From Clostridium brassicae (GTDB lineage Bacteria > Bacillota > Clostridia > Clostridiales > Clostridiaceae), in the NCBI RefSeq assembly GCF_026738875.1, contig NZ_JAPQFJ010000006.1, forward strand, positions 62,001 to 126,000: a stretch of 64,000 nucleotides of DNA. Reading direction: 5' to 3'. This document shows positions 63,163 through 64,000 of this stretch, piece by piece. A model generated the notes under the pieces. It saw only the letters and a list, made by a program, of their open reading frames with translations. It was not told where the DNA came from and ran no database searches. How positions within the stretch are numbered: position 1 is the stretch's first letter; every line of letters starts with the position of its first letter. A program made the translations under genes and the position numbers.

Positions 63163-63546
63163 ATGAATAAAACCGTAAAGTATATTTTTTGTATAGGTTT
63201 AATAGTTTCAATAACTTTAAATATATTTACTATAAACTTACTAAAGAAGCAATCTTTTAAGATTGCAACAATAAATGATGAATTGAATATGATTGTCAAT
63301 TCAACTAATACAATAAAAAATAATATATCAAATACCTCAAAAGCTGGCAAATCTGAAAAATTAAATGATATTATGACTCCTTCAGAATTAGCAGAATATC
63401 TAAATATAGACATTCAGCAAGTTTATAAATCAATTATTGAAAATCCTAGTTCTAAATTTCCATCTATGAATATTAATGGAGAACTGCGTTTTAGTAAAAA
63501 AGCTATTAATGAATATGTGATAAATGGAAAGAAGGATTCTAAATAA
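63163..63546 (+). CDS. Membrane-anchored helix-turn-helix (excisionase-type) protein, 127 aa
   Basis: One N-terminal membrane helix (about 7-28), a linker rich in Asn/Ser/Lys, and a C-terminal MerR/excisionase-type helix-turn-helix (about 70-122): DIMTPSELAEYLNIDIQQVYKSII ... INGELRFSKKAINEYV. The first helix could be an uncleaved anchor placing the DNA-binding-like domain at the inner membrane surface. AGGGGAG precedes the ATG. Function unknown. Confidence 0.7.
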   Translation: MNKTVKYIFCIGLIVSITLNIFTINLLKKQSFKIATINDELNMIVNSTNTIKNNISNTSKAGKSEKLNDIMTPSELAEYLNIDIQQVYKSIIENPSSKFPSMNINGELRFSKKAINEYVINGKKDSK

Positions 63547-63620
63547 AATTATTTTGCCAACAAAAAAATACTTTTATGAAAAGAACCTTTCTTATAGTAT
63601 TCAGAAATGAGGTGTATAAT

Positions 63621-63671
63621 ATGAGTAATTGGGCAGCAACAACCGAGGAAAGTAAAAAAAGATGTGATTAA
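63621..63671 (+). other. 16-aa ORF with ribosome binding site
   Basis: TGAGGTG precedes ATG 63621; product begins MSNWAATTEESK. It may be a truncated gene or a leader peptide; unrecognised. Confidence 0.2.
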
Positions 63672-63724
63672 TATTTAGTTAATATACTAAGAAGAAAAAA
63701 TATTGTATTTAAGGAGGAGTGACA

Positions 63725-63748
63725 ATGAATTTAAAATATAATTTATAA
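63725..63748 (+). other. 7-codon ORF behind a strong ribosome binding site
   Basis: AAGGAGGAG stands before ATG 63725, but the frame closes after seven codons, so this is probably the start of a broken gene. Confidence 0.2.
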
Positions 63749-63893
63749 ATTATGTATTAAACACAGAAAATAATATCGCAACTGGGATTAAATGTACTTT
63801 CTATAGATTATGGTTTTCAAATCCCATGCAAAACTTTTGAGATTAACATAAAATTTGATGTTTGTGAATATTAAAATAAAGGAGTTGTGAGGT

Positions 63894-64000
63894 ATGGCAT
63901 TTAGTATTGCTCTTGTAATATTCGCAATTATAGGCATAATCTATGGAATAATTAACAAAAATAAGTCTTTAGGAATAGTTTCCGCAATTGGGTTGATTAT
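63894..64000 (+). CDS. Small membrane protein, 5' part
   Basis: AAAGGAG precedes ATG 63894. The visible 35 residues form a membrane helix (FSIALVIFAIIGIIYGIIN), a KNKS turn and the start of a second helix. The gene continues past the window end; family unknown. Confidence 0.5.
   Translation, partial: MAFSIALVIFAIIGIIYGIINKNKSLGIVSAIGLI

Noticed and set aside
1-64000. CRISPR arrays, tRNA or rRNA genes
   Set aside because: No regularly spaced direct repeats, no cloverleaf with CCA-type ends and no conserved rRNA blocks were seen on reading both strands.

Overview
The window is 64 kb of very AT-rich DNA with strong AGGAGG-type ribosome binding sites, frequent GTG/TTG starts, many hairpin-plus-T-run terminators and Firmicutes gene families. 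Agr signalling, two class I hybrid cluster proteins, UTRA-type GntR regulators, a cyclodextrin-type glucanotransferase and a Cys-rich peptide cluster of the CLI_3235 type all point to a Clostridium sensu stricto chromosome. I see no rRNA, tRNA or CRISPR array. The pattern is accessory: compact operons separated by gene remnants, inverted repeats and terminators.

Region 1 (1-11.4 kb): tail of a bile acid:sodium symporter-like gene, a palindrome with a small ORF, and a redox/nitrosative-stress island. It has two paralogous 550-aa hybrid cluster proteins, an intact and a truncated Crp/Fnr regulator, a split permease whose second half carries a ferredoxin domain, a cupin, and a tightly overlapping three-gene operon (DUF1858-plus-solute-binding protein with no signal peptide, HypB/CobW-like GTPase, ABC ATPase with no permease) that I regard as a poorly described intracellular system. 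Three Crp/Fnr-like 5-4-5 dyads sit at its promoters.

Region 2 (11.4-16.2 kb): a complete Bce-type antimicrobial-peptide sensing and detoxification module (ABC ATPase, FtsX-like permease, response regulator, kinase). Gene debris and a probable IS200 left-end remnant follow.

Region 3 (17.0-26.8 kb): an agr quorum-sensing locus in the order agrA-agrC-agrB-agrD, whose 43-aa AgrD predicts a CSGIY thiolactone. It is followed directly by a DUF6033-like gene and a Cys-rich ribosomal peptide cluster: 52-aa precursor, internal terminator, radical SAM/SPASM maturase, TIGR04066-like protein, acyl-carrier-related protein, S8 protease and ABC exporter. The layout suggests quorum-controlled production of a modified peptide. 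This is the most interesting part of the window.

Region 4 (27-36 kb): a protein that is about 45 percent glutamine, a structured repeat element, a MATE pump, a hypothetical coiled-coil protein, a GntR-controlled mannitol-type PTS with an SDR dehydrogenase in place of MtlD, and a ClpP paralogue.

Region 5 (36-51.4 kb): starch/cyclodextrin use (secreted CGTase, LacI regulator, cyclomaltodextrinase, maltodextrin ABC transporter without its ATPase), then an Amadori-compound operon (amidohydrolase, YfcC transporter, SIS deglycase, PfkB kinase, GntR regulator).

Region 6 (51.4-64 kb): alpha/beta hydrolase, GNAT, MarR, a TetR-MATE drug-efflux pair with two clear operators, an AAA ATPase, an ECF sigma/DUF4179 anti-sigma pair, an XRE-regulated ABC-2 transporter, a second copy of the repeat element and a membrane-anchored helix-turn-helix protein. 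The last gene runs off the end.
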